Positions 34,479-43,432 are shown, counted from the stretch's first letter. The stretch is 64,000 nucleotides of DNA from Methanolobus sediminis (GCF_031312595.1 NZ_CP133592.1:2604001-2668000), one strand, 5' to 3'. Notes: generated by a model from the letters alone, not told the origin. Made by a program: numbers and translations.

Positions 34479-35402
34479 TTAAACCTGTATCTTAAAGTAT
34501 TTCCCAAATATCTTCGGGCTTTTTTCCATCACTGCGATATAGGCTCCAAAGAGAATGAACACGCATCCAATAACCGTGTCTATAAGTAATGGTGTATGAA
34601 CGATTGTGAAATCAAAAAATATACCGCTCACCGGTTCAAGTAATGCAAGGATGCTTCCCTTCTGTGCTTCGATCTGGGAAATACCGCTAACATAAAGAAC
34701 TGCCGCCAGGGCTGTGTTGATAATACCAAAGAAGATCAGCATTGGCATGTTGTCTATAATGACATGTTCCGGGGTACCCCCTGATAAAGGAATCAGCAAG
34801 ATCACTCCAACAAAAGTGTACCAGAAAAGCAGGGCAACACTTGAGTAATCATCCTTGATGTATCTTATAGTAACTATTTCACTGCCAAAGGATAGTCCGG
34901 AAAGAATTCCTGCGGCAATTCCTAAAAGGTAACCGCTACCTCCGTTGATTCCCAGGCTCAGTCCGGTTGCAACATTTTCCATGTCAACAATGAAGAGAAG
35001 ACCGATTAATGACAGTATTAATGCAACTACACCTTTCCTTGTTATTTTTTCTTTTAAAACCAGCGGTGAAAGTATGGTTACATACATGGGTGCGGTATAA
35101 AGCATTAGTATTGCAACTGAAAAGCTGGTATATTTGATGCATGTGAAGTAAGAAAATATCGTGCATGTATTGATAAATCCCAGAAGCAGAAGGTACTTTT
35201 TTTTCCTGCGGGGTACGATCTGGGATAGCTTTCCTGTTAAGACAATGAAGATAAGCAGTGATAGCAAACCAAATAGCTGCTTGTAAAATATCATGGGTCC
35301 TGTGGGGACTGCTTTCAGGTAATCCACGAAAACTCCCAGAAGTCCGAATAGAACTGAGCCTGTTATTAGTTCAAAATACGCTTTTTTAGAACTCTGGCTC
35401 AT
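34479..35402 (-). CDS. EamA/DMT-family transporter
   Basis: About 307 residues from ATG 35402 with ten transmembrane helices in two EamA halves (FELITGSVLFGLLGVFVDYL..., and GIAAGILSGLSFGSEIVTIRYIKDD...). ATGs at 35435 and 35489 in the same frame would only add a hydrophilic extension unusual for the family. Drug/metabolite transporters export amino acids, nucleobases or drugs; the substrate is unknown. Divergent from the VOC gene. Confidence 0.85.
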   Translation of the reverse strand: MSQSSKKAYFELITGSVLFGLLGVFVDYLKAVPTGPMIFYKQLFGLLSLLIFIVLTGKLSQIVPRRKKKYLLLLGFINTCTIFSYFTCIKYTSFSVAILMLYTAPMYVTILSPLVLKEKITRKGVVALILSLIGLLFIVDMENVATGLSLGINGGSGYLLGIAAGILSGLSFGSEIVTIRYIKDDYSSVALLFWYTFVGVILLIPLSGGTPEHVIIDNMPMLIFFGIINTALAAVLYVSGISQIEAQKGSILALLEPVSGIFFDFTIVHTPLLIDTVIGCVFILFGAYIAVMEKSPKIFGKYFKIQV

Positions 35403-35509
35403 AGACTGGAAATAGTCAGATAGGCTATAAAGCATTTGGTGGGCATCATTTTGATGCCGGAGCAAAGATATTAATAATTCTGGACACAAGGTATTAAAGG
35501 GGTTAAAAA

Positions 35510-35881
35510 ATGCCTACATTTATACATATAGATATACCAACGGATAATGTAGAGAGAGCTAAAAAGTTTTATTCTGATATTTTTGAATGGACATTTGAAA
35601 AACCATCACCTGAAATGGATTACTATTTATTTAGTACCAAAGACCTTGATGGGAAGGAAGGTATTCGTGGAGGAATGGGGCTTCGTGGTGAGCCGGATCA
35701 GAAGATAGCTGCATATATCGGGGTCGATTCTATCGAGAAATATGCATCTCAGATCCAAAAAACCGGTGGTAAGGTTCTGAACAAAATGCCGGTTCCGGGT
35801 TGGGGTACTCTTGCTATCTGTCTTGACACTGAAGGAAATCTCTTCGGACTATGGGAGGATGCAACTGAAGAGAATAAGTAG
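35510..35881 (+). CDS. VOC (glyoxalase-fold) protein
   Basis: 123 residues, one vicinal-oxygen-chelate domain: FIHIDIPTDNVERAKKFYSDIFEWTFE, GGMGLRG, YIGVDSIEKYASQIQKTGGKVL, and a C-terminal DTEGNLFGLWED with the metal-site Glu region. The HxE metal ligands of glyoxalase I are incomplete, so it is better described as a VOC family protein of unknown substrate. A purine-rich GGGGTT precedes the ATG. Confidence 0.85.
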   Translation: MPTFIHIDIPTDNVERAKKFYSDIFEWTFEKPSPEMDYYLFSTKDLDGKEGIRGGMGLRGEPDQKIAAYIGVDSIEKYASQIQKTGGKVLNKMPVPGWGTLAICLDTEGNLFGLWEDATEENK

Positions 35882-36233
35882 ATCGTTGAGAAAAGGCGAT
35901 TCTACATACAACATCCTTAATAAAAGGGATGATTTTTCAGGCACCTATAAATTAATTTCCCTTCGTGTACACTTAAAAGTGCAGGTGTGCACAGGCAACC
36001 TTACTATAATAATATGTTAATTTACCAAATAATGACAGAGGATAGTGATTTTTATTTTTGAAAAATAAAGGTTGATATTTTAGTTCTCATTTTTTAGACG
36101 TAAGCTTTACATAGCAGACTTGCACTTAAAGTAGCCATTAGAATAATGTATATACATTATCTGTCATTACAGTGGTCCATAGGCTGTAAATGACATGTAT
36201 TGCTCAAAAACGAAAAAGCATAAAGGAGGTTCA
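35882..36233. other. leader region of the orphan mtaC
   Basis: About 350 bases. Holds an 18-bp perfect palindrome at 36143-36160, flanked at a distance by AATGACAG (36031) and CTGTCATT (36161-36168), which are inverted repeats of each other. AAAGGAGGT just before 36234 is the ribosome-binding site. No gene seen. Confidence 0.5.
36143..36160. promoter_or_regulatory. 18-bp perfect palindrome in mtaC promoter region
   Basis: ATAATGTATATACATTAT is self-complementary over all 18 bases and lies 74 bases before the mtaC start. It overlaps a TATA-like core (GTATATAC), so it may be a promoter over which an operator is laid. Confidence 0.5.
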
Positions 36234-36998
36234 ATGCTAGATATAGACCCTACGGGTATCCTTGTCAGGTATAATGCTAAATTAGAAAATGAATTAACTC
36301 CTGATGAGATAGCAAGAGAACTATTCCCCAGAGATATTCTATTAAGGAACATAGTTGAAGCGGTTTTTGAAGGTGATGAGGATGAGGTTATAGTTACCCT
36401 CAAAGATGCCGTAAAAAAAGGCAAAGACCCAATATCCCTCATAGATGATGCACTTATGGTGGGGATGGGCATAGTATCCCAGCTATATGATGATGGGCAC
36501 CTGTTTCTTCCGGATGTGATGATAGCATCCCATGCAATGACTGATGGTATTGAATACTGTAAGCAGATATCTGGCAAGACTCATGAATGTAAGGGTACTG
36601 TTGTTTCCTATGTCGTGGAAGGTGACATACATGATATCGGTAAGAAGATACTGACAGTACTTTTGAAATCCAATGGGTATGAGGTAATAGACCTTGGAAG
36701 TGATGTGCCTACTGATGAAGTTATCAGAGCTGTGCTAAATTACAGGCCTATAATGGTCACAGGAACTTCCCTGATGACAACTACCATGTATTCTTTCATG
36801 GAACTTAATAACAGGCTTCTCGAAAATGACATAAAAATCCCTCTTGTATGTGGTGGGGGCGCTGTAACCCAGGACTTTGTGATGAACTATGAACTTGGCA
36901 TATATTGTGAAGATGCTGCATTGGTACCTAAAATTGCAGATTCTATTCTCAAGAACAAAAGTATAGACGAGCTAAGGGAACAGTTTCATGTACATTGA
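36234..36998 (+). CDS. mtaC: methanol corrinoid protein (orphan MtaC)
   Basis: 254 residues from ATG 36234 (AAAGGAGGT), the same length as the second MtaC in this window and alignable throughout. N-terminal helical cap domain, then a B12-binding Rossmann domain with EGDIHDIGKKI, where His is the lower cobalt ligand, plus GYEVIDLGSDVP and VCGGGAV. Carries the methyl group from MtaB to MtaA in methanol methanogenesis. No mtaB is adjacent, and codon usage is ordinary (AT-rich), unlike the strongly biased mtaCB operon at 41 kb. It may serve another methyltransferase or be a minor isoform. Confidence 0.87.
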   Translation: MLDIDPTGILVRYNAKLENELTPDEIARELFPRDILLRNIVEAVFEGDEDEVIVTLKDAVKKGKDPISLIDDALMVGMGIVSQLYDDGHLFLPDVMIASHAMTDGIEYCKQISGKTHECKGTVVSYVVEGDIHDIGKKILTVLLKSNGYEVIDLGSDVPTDEVIRAVLNYRPIMVTGTSLMTTTMYSFMELNNRLLENDIKIPLVCGGGAVTQDFVMNYELGIYCEDAALVPKIADSILKNKSIDELREQFHVH

Positions 36999-37350
36999 AA
37001 CTATTAAGGCATAATTATGCAATGAAAGAGGTGGCTCACATCCAAAGACAGATCCCTCTTGTGTAGATTGGATTGAAGGAAGTATAGCATTCAGATGAGA
37101 GCCAATTTATGCTTTTCATCTTCATGTATTTAATATCTCCTTTTTTTCAATATTTAAATGAAATGTAGGATAGGGGCCTTTGCATAATATAATAACATGT
37201 GTGTATATTATGTTCATACGTGTAAATGAAATGTTATTGTATCTAATGTCGTAAGGGAATATATCATACAGCGCGGGGGTCAACATTATCAGCTCTGAAA
37301 AAATACGGGAAAACAAGTATTCTTTACTGAATGGAAATACTGATTGCCTG
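36999..37350. other. spacer with mtaCB-leader-like sequence
   Basis: Contains TTGTGTAGATTGGATTGA (37059-37076) followed by AGGAAGTATAG, closely matching the leader immediately upstream of mtaC at 41055 (TTGTGTAGATTGGATTGA at 40986-41003, AAGGAGGTATAG before its ATG). It looks like the relic of a duplicated mtaC 5' end. No gene follows the relic; the PAS gene starts at about 37351. Confidence 0.6.
37059..37076 (+). repeat. copy 1 of 18-base repeat shared with the mtaCB leader
   Basis: TTGTGTAGATTGGATTGA, identical to 40986-41003. Confidence 0.85.
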
Positions 37351-40300
37351 TTGTCTGATGCAATCCTCTCTTTTCTCTGGAAAGGGACTGATAAAAAGCG
37401 TGTTATTTCAGTTTCTGAAAATATATCCCTTTTAGGCTATCTTCCCGATGATTTTGTTTCCGGAAAACTTAGTTTCATGGATATTATTCATCCCTCTGAC
37501 ATTGAAACTGTAAGGCATAAGTATGTTCAGTATACTAATAATAAAAGTCCTTTTTTCGTTGCAGATTATAGATTAAGATCCGCTGACGGCAAAATCTGTG
37601 AGGTCAGTGAAAGAACAGTTGAATTATCTCTGGATGATGAATGCCTTTACCATGGAATCATCTCTATAAAAAAGAGTTTTGAGTTCGATACGGATAAAGA
37701 AAAGATCTATTGCAAAAGTATAGTTGACGGTATACAGAACCCGCTTTTAATTCTTGACAGTACGTTCCATGTTTTTTCTGCTAACCGGTATTTCTATGAT
37801 CTCTTCAAGTTGAAACCTGAAAATACTGAAGGAAAGCATTTTTTAAGTTTGAATAATTCAAACAGACATGAGCTAAGTTCTTTTTTTGATAAAGTCCTTC
37901 AGGAAGAGTATTTCTTTGATTCTATTGAAGTTGACTGTAGTATAGATGGCCTTGGAAACCGTACAATGAAGCTTACTGCCCGTCCTCTTGATACGGGTAT
38001 GGACAGAAAGAAGCTGATTCTGGTTTCAATAGAAGATATAACTCCTCAGAAAATGGCTGAAGCAAAAATCCGTGCGTCAGAAGAAAAGTATTCCACTCTT
38101 GTTGAAAAGGGAAACGATGGTATTCTTATCGTAAATCAAAAAGGAACACTTAGTTTTGCAAACTCCAAATTCTCCCAGATGATCGGACTTGAACAAAACA
38201 AACTTTCAGGTAAGAATCTTCTGGATTTCGTTCCTCAGGAATATCATCGAATGATAGGTATTCGACTCAAGAAAGTCCTCAAAGACATGCGCAGCATAAA
38301 GCGCAATGATGAGGTTGAGTTTATCAAAACCGAGGGCGGAAGTTTTTCTGCTGAGATAAGTCTTTCCTATATCTTACATGAGCACCAGCCGTCTGTCATG
38401 GTGGCTTTGAGGGATATCTCTGAGAGAAAACATGCCGAAGCAGAGCTAAAAGCTTCTGAGGAAAAATACTCTACACTTGTTGAAAAAGGCAATGATGGTA
38501 TAATAATTCTTCATGATCTTTCCTTCAAGTTCGCAAATTCCAAGTTCTCTGAACTGACAGGTTATTCACGAGAGGAATTGCTTGATAAGACTTTCACAGA
38601 TCTTGTGCCGGTAGATTACAGGCGCATGATAGGAAAGCGTATCAAAAAGGTCCTGAAAGATAAACATAGCATTCGTAGAAATGATGAACTTGAGTTTCTG
38701 GCAAAAGGAGATGTGACCTTCCCGGCTGAAATCAGTCTGTCATATATCTTACATGAGGAAATGCCCTCTGTAATGATGACTGTCAGGGACATCTCTGAGA
38801 GGAAACAGGCTGAGGCTGAACTTAAGGCCTCTGAAAAGAAATATTCTTCCCTTGTAGAAGAAGGTAATGACGGTATTATTATTGTTCAGAATGGGGTACT
38901 TGTTTTTGCCAATATGAAGTTCTGCGAGATTACTGGTTTTTCCAAGACTGAAATACTTCGCAGGCCGTTTGAAGATTTCCTTTCTATTGAATACAAGCGT
39001 CTTGTTATGACCAAATTCAGGAAAAGCCTTGAGAAAAAGAAGTCTTCACTGAAATATGAGATAGAACTTGTGTCAAAGGAAGGACACAATACTCCTGCTG
39101 AGATTAACTCTTCGATCATTGATCACGAAGGTGCACCGGCCATAATGGCAATTATCAGGGACATAACCGATCAGAAGGAAAAAGAAAGGGAACTCCTTGA
39201 ACTGATCGAGGTGCAGAAGGTCCTTGAAACCGTAATTAAGAGCAGTCCTGCTGTTGTATTTTTCTGGAAACCTGATGAGGACTGGAAAGTGGAATTCGTT
39301 TCCGAGAATATATCCCAGTTCGGTTACCAGGCAGAGGATATGATGTCAGGCAAGATCCTTTATGGCGATATCATTCATCCTTCTGATGTGGAAAGGCTCA
39401 CCATGGAATACGATATCTTTTCCGGTGAGGAGAACCTTTCATTCGAGTATCGCATACTTACAAAAGCAGGTGAGGTGCGCTGGGTTGATGAGAGGTCAGT
39501 TCTGAAACGTGATGCTGAAGGTAACCTCCAATACATACAGGGTATTATTGTCGATATTACTGAGCGCAAGAATGTGAAGAACTTCATGCAGATTGGCAAT
39601 GATGTTGGAATGCTTTTCAGTCCGCTTGGTGATGTGGGTGATATGTTTTCACAACTGGTGGAATTCACCACTCAGATGGATAATCTGGACTGCGGTGCTC
39701 TCTATCTTGTTGACGGGGAAACGGGTGACATGAATATAGTTGCTCACTCCGGTCTTTCGGCTGAGTTCGTTAAAAGCGCAAGGCATTATGGCGGCAAATC
39801 TATCCATGCGCGCCTGCTGAAAACAGAATATCCTCTTTATACAAGATATTATGAGCTCACTTCCATGATTCCCGGGGAGAAACTGAGCTATGAGGGACTG
39901 GAAGCAACCGCCCTGATTCCAATTAGATATGGTATGGAGCTTGTAGCAATACTCATGCTGTCATCTCATAGTGTTTATTCTGTTCCTTTTGAAGTAAGGG
40001 ATTCCCTTGAGACTGTGGCATCTCAGATTGGTCCTGTGATAGGGCGCATGCGGGAACAGGCAGATGTCCAGAAGAATATCAGGAATCTGCAGGTTATTTT
40101 TGATGTCATGGAGGACATGGTTTTCATGCTTGATGCTGATGGTTGCATTCTTTATGCAAATCCTTACACATTTACACGGCTTGGATACTCTAAAAATGAG
40201 CTAATTGGAATGAATCTTATTAACCTCTATCCTCAGAAAGTGCTCCTTGAAGTTGCAACTGAAATCAAATCTCTATTAGAAGGCAGGGCAAAGGTCTGCA

Positions 40301-40419
40301 CAATTCCTTTTGAGTCTGTTTCCGGGGAACTTGTAACTGTTGAGATGCACTGTTCAACTGGGCAACTGGGTGATGATCCAATAACGATATGCGTCTCCCG
40401 TGAAAAAGGTATGATATAA
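37351..40419 (+). CDS. PAS/GAF multi-domain sensory protein without output domain
   Basis: About 1,022 residues. The start is uncertain: the frame is open upstream to 37254 or so without ATG or GTG, and TTG 37351 is the only near-standard start. Domains: PAS with FLWKGT (1-110), PAS (120-235), three near-identical PAS modules each opening with ASExKYSxLVExGNDGI (about 240, 367 and 493; 127-residue period), PAS (627-740, FFWKPDEDWKVEFVSENISQFGY), GAF (745-905) and a last PAS (913-1017). No histidine kinase, GGDEF or HTH domain follows. Placed between orphan mtaC and mtaCB, it could sense a signal for methanol genes through a separate partner. Confidence 0.83.
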   Translation: MSDAILSFLWKGTDKKRVISVSENISLLGYLPDDFVSGKLSFMDIIHPSDIETVRHKYVQYTNNKSPFFVADYRLRSADGKICEVSERTVELSLDDECLYHGIISIKKSFEFDTDKEKIYCKSIVDGIQNPLLILDSTFHVFSANRYFYDLFKLKPENTEGKHFLSLNNSNRHELSSFFDKVLQEEYFFDSIEVDCSIDGLGNRTMKLTARPLDTGMDRKKLILVSIEDITPQKMAEAKIRASEEKYSTLVEKGNDGILIVNQKGTLSFANSKFSQMIGLEQNKLSGKNLLDFVPQEYHRMIGIRLKKVLKDMRSIKRNDEVEFIKTEGGSFSAEISLSYILHEHQPSVMVALRDISERKHAEAELKASEEKYSTLVEKGNDGIIILHDLSFKFANSKFSELTGYSREELLDKTFTDLVPVDYRRMIGKRIKKVLKDKHSIRRNDELEFLAKGDVTFPAEISLSYILHEEMPSVMMTVRDISERKQAEAELKASEKKYSSLVEEGNDGIIIVQNGVLVFANMKFCEITGFSKTEILRRPFEDFLSIEYKRLVMTKFRKSLEKKKSSLKYEIELVSKEGHNTPAEINSSIIDHEGAPAIMAIIRDITDQKEKERELLELIEVQKVLETVIKSSPAVVFFWKPDEDWKVEFVSENISQFGYQAEDMMSGKILYGDIIHPSDVERLTMEYDIFSGEENLSFEYRILTKAGEVRWVDERSVLKRDAEGNLQYIQGIIVDITERKNVKNFMQIGNDVGMLFSPLGDVGDMFSQLVEFTTQMDNLDCGALYLVDGETGDMNIVAHSGLSAEFVKSARHYGGKSIHARLLKTEYPLYTRYYELTSMIPGEKLSYEGLEATALIPIRYGMELVAILMLSSHSVYSVPFEVRDSLETVASQIGPVIGRMREQADVQKNIRNLQVIFDVMEDMVFMLDADGCILYANPYTFTRLGYSKNELIGMNLINLYPQKVLLEVATEIKSLLEGRAKVCTIPFESVSGELVTVEMHCSTGQLGDDPITICVSREKGMI

Positions 40420-40967
40420 TCCTTTTGGTCGTTTTCGCTTTTTTTGTGCTATTTTTTACTAATAAATAACAATAGATATATAATTTGTACTTCATTTAAA
40501 TATCAACATTCATTTTTATTCATATTGATTTTTCAAATCGAGATTTTATCAGTTACAGTGCTAAATTCATTTCTTTTAGCTATAAAGTTCGAATATATCA
40601 TGTATATAAGCTATTTGCTTCGTTACCGTATCCTAAATCAAGTAATTATGATATGATACAAAAAACAATATCAATATACGCTCTTTTTTCTCCATTTTTC
40701 AGACTCTTAACTAACATATATGATATAGTATACATTACTTCTTATATGTGTTTTCTTTACCCGATTCTAAGCTCATTATACTTAAAGTATCTCCTATATT
40801 TTGTAGCTGAGGATGTACACAAAAACATCGGCACACAAAAATCACTATCAATAGCCTCTATATTTGATTATTATATGTGTTGTCCTATTTATCAAAAAAA
40901 CATATGTTTATATAGTAGTATCTTTGCAAAGAAACCTTTATATTACATGAAAAAAGTGGATGATTTG

Positions 40968-40987
40968 AGGTTCAGAAGAACCTTTTT
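40968..40987 (+). promoter_or_regulatory. terminator-like hairpin in mtaC leader
   Basis: AGGTTC-AGAA-GAACCT (40968-40983) is followed directly by TTTT(G), the layout of a small intrinsic terminator or attenuator. It stands 70 bases ahead of the mtaC start. Confidence 0.5.
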
Positions 40988-41003
40988 GTGTAGATTGGAT
41001 TGA
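40986..41003 (+). repeat. copy 2 of 18-base repeat, in mtaCB leader
   Basis: TTGTGTAGATTGGATTGA, identical to 37059-37076; bridges the two leader hairpins. Confidence 0.85.
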
Positions 41004-41020
41004 GCTTGACCCAAGCTCAA
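41000..41020 (+). promoter_or_regulatory. second hairpin in mtaC leader
   Basis: TTGAGCTT (41000-41007) pairs perfectly with AAGCTCAA (41013-41020) over a GACCC loop, 35 bases before the mtaC start. It is absent from the relic leader at 37059. Confidence 0.55.
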
Positions 41021-41054
41021 GAAAATAGACTATCCAAATTGAAGGAGGTATAGA

Positions 41055-41819
41055 ATGTTAATAGTAGACAAAGAAGGTATCCTTATCAGATACAACGTTA
41101 AAATGGAAAAATCAATGACCCCTGAAGAGGCGGCAGCAGAACTCTATCCAAAAGAGGAGTTATACAAGCCAATCGCAGAAGCGATCTTTGAGGGTGAAGA
41201 AGATGATGTTATCGAAGGTCTCGAGGCAGCTATCGCAGCAGGCAAGGACCCAATCGCACTCATCGACGATGCACTTATGGTAGGTATGAAGGTAGTAACA
41301 GACCTTTACGACCAGGGTGTAATTTTCCTTCCAAACGTAATGATGTCCGCAGATGCAATGCTCGAAGGTATCGAGTTCTGTAAGAGCCAGTCCACAGAGA
41401 CCCCAGTCCAGAAGGGTAAGGTCATCTGTATGGTCGCAGAAGGTGACGTACACGACATCGGAAAGTCAATCGTAGCAGCACTCCTCAGAGCAAACGGCTA
41501 TGAAGTCATCGACCTCGGAAGAGATGTACCATCCGCAGAAGCACTTGCAGCTGTAAAGGAACACAAGCCACTCATGATGACCGGAACTGCACTCATGACA
41601 ACAACCATGTATGCATTCAAGGAAGTCAACGACCTTCTCGTCGAGAGCGGAATCACAATGCCATTCGCATGTGGTGGCGGAGCAGTCAACCAGGACTTCG
41701 TATCCACCTACTCACTCGGTGTATACGGTGAAGAAGCAGCAGATGCACCAAAGATGGCAGACGCAATCCTTGCAGGCGCAGATGTAGCAGCACTCAGAGC
41801 AAAATTCCACAACCACTAA
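41055..41819 (+). CDS. mtaC: methanol corrinoid protein MtaC
   Basis: 254 residues, the first gene of mtaCB. Cap domain with ALIDDALMVGMKVVTDLYDQG, then a B12 domain with EGDVHDIGKSI (axial His), GYEVIDLGRDVPS, TGTALMTTTMYAF and ACGGGAV. Accepts methyl from methanol through MtaB and passes it to MtaA/coenzyme M. GAAGGAGGT ribosome-binding site. Codon use is heavily biased (GCA, CTC, ATC, AAG rich), as for a very highly expressed gene, unlike its orphan paralogue. mtaB starts 11 bases after the stop. Confidence 0.95.
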   Translation: MLIVDKEGILIRYNVKMEKSMTPEEAAAELYPKEELYKPIAEAIFEGEEDDVIEGLEAAIAAGKDPIALIDDALMVGMKVVTDLYDQGVIFLPNVMMSADAMLEGIEFCKSQSTETPVQKGKVICMVAEGDVHDIGKSIVAALLRANGYEVIDLGRDVPSAEALAAVKEHKPLMMTGTALMTTTMYAFKEVNDLLVESGITMPFACGGGAVNQDFVSTYSLGVYGEEAADAPKMADAILAGADVAALRAKFHNH

Positions 41820-41830
41820 GGTGATTAAAA

Positions 41831-43210
41831 ATGGCAATTAACAGATTCACAACAATGGCATATTCCGAAGCTGACGAAATGGTCTTCGGACACGCAAAGA
41901 AACCTGTAAAAGCAGGTCTCGACCTTGAGATCGGAGCAGGATACACAACCGCAGAAGTAAACTACGCACCAAGGCCAGAAGCTGGTGAGTCCATGGAGAA
42001 ACTCGTAAACGAGTACCAGAGGATCACAAAAGACATCATGGCAAGAATGGTTCAGGTTGGTTTCCCATCCGTAGTACTTGAGACAGAACACGTTCAGCAG
42101 ATGACCAACAACCCATCATGGGGAGCAGCTGTAGCACACGCACAGAAGACCATCATGGAAGAGTACCATGAAGAATATGGAATCAAATGTGCACTGAGAC
42201 ACACCCCTGGTGACATCAGAGAGCACAAAGAGTTCATGGATCTCAGAGGCGACAAAATGGGCGTTGTCATGGAGTCCTTCGAACAGATCGCAGAGAGCGG
42301 CGCAGACCTTCTCTCCATCGAATCAATGGGTGGAAAGGAAATCTTCGACTACGCAGTACTCAGGAACGACGTTCCAGGTATGCTCTACGCAATCGGATGC
42401 CTTGGTACCATGGACATGGACTACCTCTGGCAGGAAATCTCAAGCGTAGCACAGAAGAAGGGCGTTGTCTCCGCTGGTGACACAGACTGTGCACAGGCAA
42501 ACACTGCAATGTTCATTGCAGGTGGTCTCCTTGACAAGAACCTTGCACACACCCTTGCAATCCTCGCAAGAGCAATCTCCGCTCCAAGATCACTCGCAGC
42601 ATACGAGGCTGGCGCAGTAGGTCCAGGAAAGGACTGTGGATACGAGAACATCATCGTAAAGGCAATCTCCGGTATGCCAATGTCCTTTGAAGGTAAGACT
42701 TCAACCTGTGCACACTCAGATGTCATGGGTAACCTTATCATGCAGTGCTGTGACCTCTGGTCAAACGAGTCCGTTGAATACCACGGTGAATTCGGTGGTA
42801 CAACAGTACAGTGCTGGTCCGAGTCCCTCAACTACGACTGTGCTCTTATGAACACAGCTCTTAAGTCAGGAAACGAGAAGATCCTCAGAGACCTCCTCAT
42901 GGCTTCCGACAGATTCAGAGACCCACAGTCATACGTCCTTGCATACGACAACGCATACGCAGTCGGAGAAGCAATCGTAAAGGACGGAGAAGATATCTTC
43001 CTCCGTGCAAAGAACGCTGCAATAGCATGCTGTGACACACTGAACAACTCAGAGGGTCTTGAGATGACAAAGTTCGAACTCGGTGCACTCGCAAAGGCAA
43101 CCGCAGAACTCGACGCAATCACCTCAGAATCCGAGACATTCATGAGCGAATGCATGGAGCGCTTCAAGGCAGAAGTACCAGTCTTCAAGCCAGAGAACTA
43201 CGCTCTCTAA
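41831..43210 (+). CDS. mtaB: methanol:corrinoid methyltransferase MtaB
   Basis: 459 residues, full length for MtaB (about 460). TIM-barrel zinc enzyme that activates methanol and methylates MtaC. Visible family segments are MAINRFTTMAYSEADEMVFG, the Glu-containing ESMGGKEIFDYA, GDTDCAQANTAMF and KTSTCAHSDVMGN, the last two carrying the zinc-ligand cysteines known from the M. barkeri enzyme. Codon bias equals that of mtaC. A 9-bp terminator follows the stop. MtaA and the corrinoid-activating enzyme are not in the window. Confidence 0.96.
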   Translation: MAINRFTTMAYSEADEMVFGHAKKPVKAGLDLEIGAGYTTAEVNYAPRPEAGESMEKLVNEYQRITKDIMARMVQVGFPSVVLETEHVQQMTNNPSWGAAVAHAQKTIMEEYHEEYGIKCALRHTPGDIREHKEFMDLRGDKMGVVMESFEQIAESGADLLSIESMGGKEIFDYAVLRNDVPGMLYAIGCLGTMDMDYLWQEISSVAQKKGVVSAGDTDCAQANTAMFIAGGLLDKNLAHTLAILARAISAPRSLAAYEAGAVGPGKDCGYENIIVKAISGMPMSFEGKTSTCAHSDVMGNLIMQCCDLWSNESVEYHGEFGGTTVQCWSESLNYDCALMNTALKSGNEKILRDLLMASDRFRDPQSYVLAYDNAYAVGEAIVKDGEDIFLRAKNAAIACCDTLNNSEGLEMTKFELGALAKATAELDAITSESETFMSECMERFKAEVPVFKPENYAL

Positions 43211-43227
43211 ATTTAAAACAAGGACTG

Positions 43228-43252
43228 GAAGTTTTCTTAGGAAAACTTCTTT
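43228..43252 (+). terminator. mtaCB terminator
   Basis: GAAGTTTTC (43228-43236) pairs perfectly with GAAAACTTC (43241-43249) over TTAG, followed by TTTCCTTTAT. It begins 18 bases after the mtaB stop. Confidence 0.8.
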
Positions 43253-43330
43253 CCTTTATATCTTTACATTTCAAAAACGAAAAAATATCACACTTATCAA
43301 TTCAAACTTAACTCCACAATTAAAAATCAT

Positions 43331-43432
43331 AGGCTTTACAGAAAAAGGGTTACAACGCCATCAATTCTACCTCCAACTCCACAACCTTCATTTTATGGCA
43401 AGTACCTAATAATACTTCCCTCTGTAAAGCCT
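43331..43432. repeat. spaced inverted repeat downstream of mtaCB
   Basis: AGGCTTTACAG (43331-43341) and CTGTAAAGCCT (43422-43432) are perfect 11-base inverted copies 80 bases apart. Just inside them AGGG and CCCT could extend the pairing after a small bulge. The interior has no frame of note. Could be a structured RNA or a remnant of a small inverted-repeat element. Confidence 0.5.

Larger units (their letters stand above)
40420..41054. other. 635-bp AT-rich 5' region of mtaCB
   Basis: Extremely AT-rich, no credible gene; the frames seen are low-complexity. TATA-like TTTATATAG at about 40908 would start a leader of roughly 120 bases. That leader then holds two hairpins (40968-40983 and 41000-41020), the 18-base repeat shared with 37059, and GAAGGAGGT before mtaC. 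Long leaders are known for mtaCB operons of Methanosarcina, so this fits established knowledge. Confidence 0.6.

Noticed and set aside
40444-41003. Two frames of 70 and 116 codons in the mtaCB leader
   Set aside because: Extreme Ile/Tyr/Phe/Leu content dictated by AT-rich DNA, no ribosome-binding sites, and overlap with leader hairpins.
36234-43210. Pyrrolysine (in-frame UAG) in methyltransferase genes
   Set aside because: The methyltransferase here is the methanol type, mtaB reads through without internal stops, and no methylamine methyltransferase is present.
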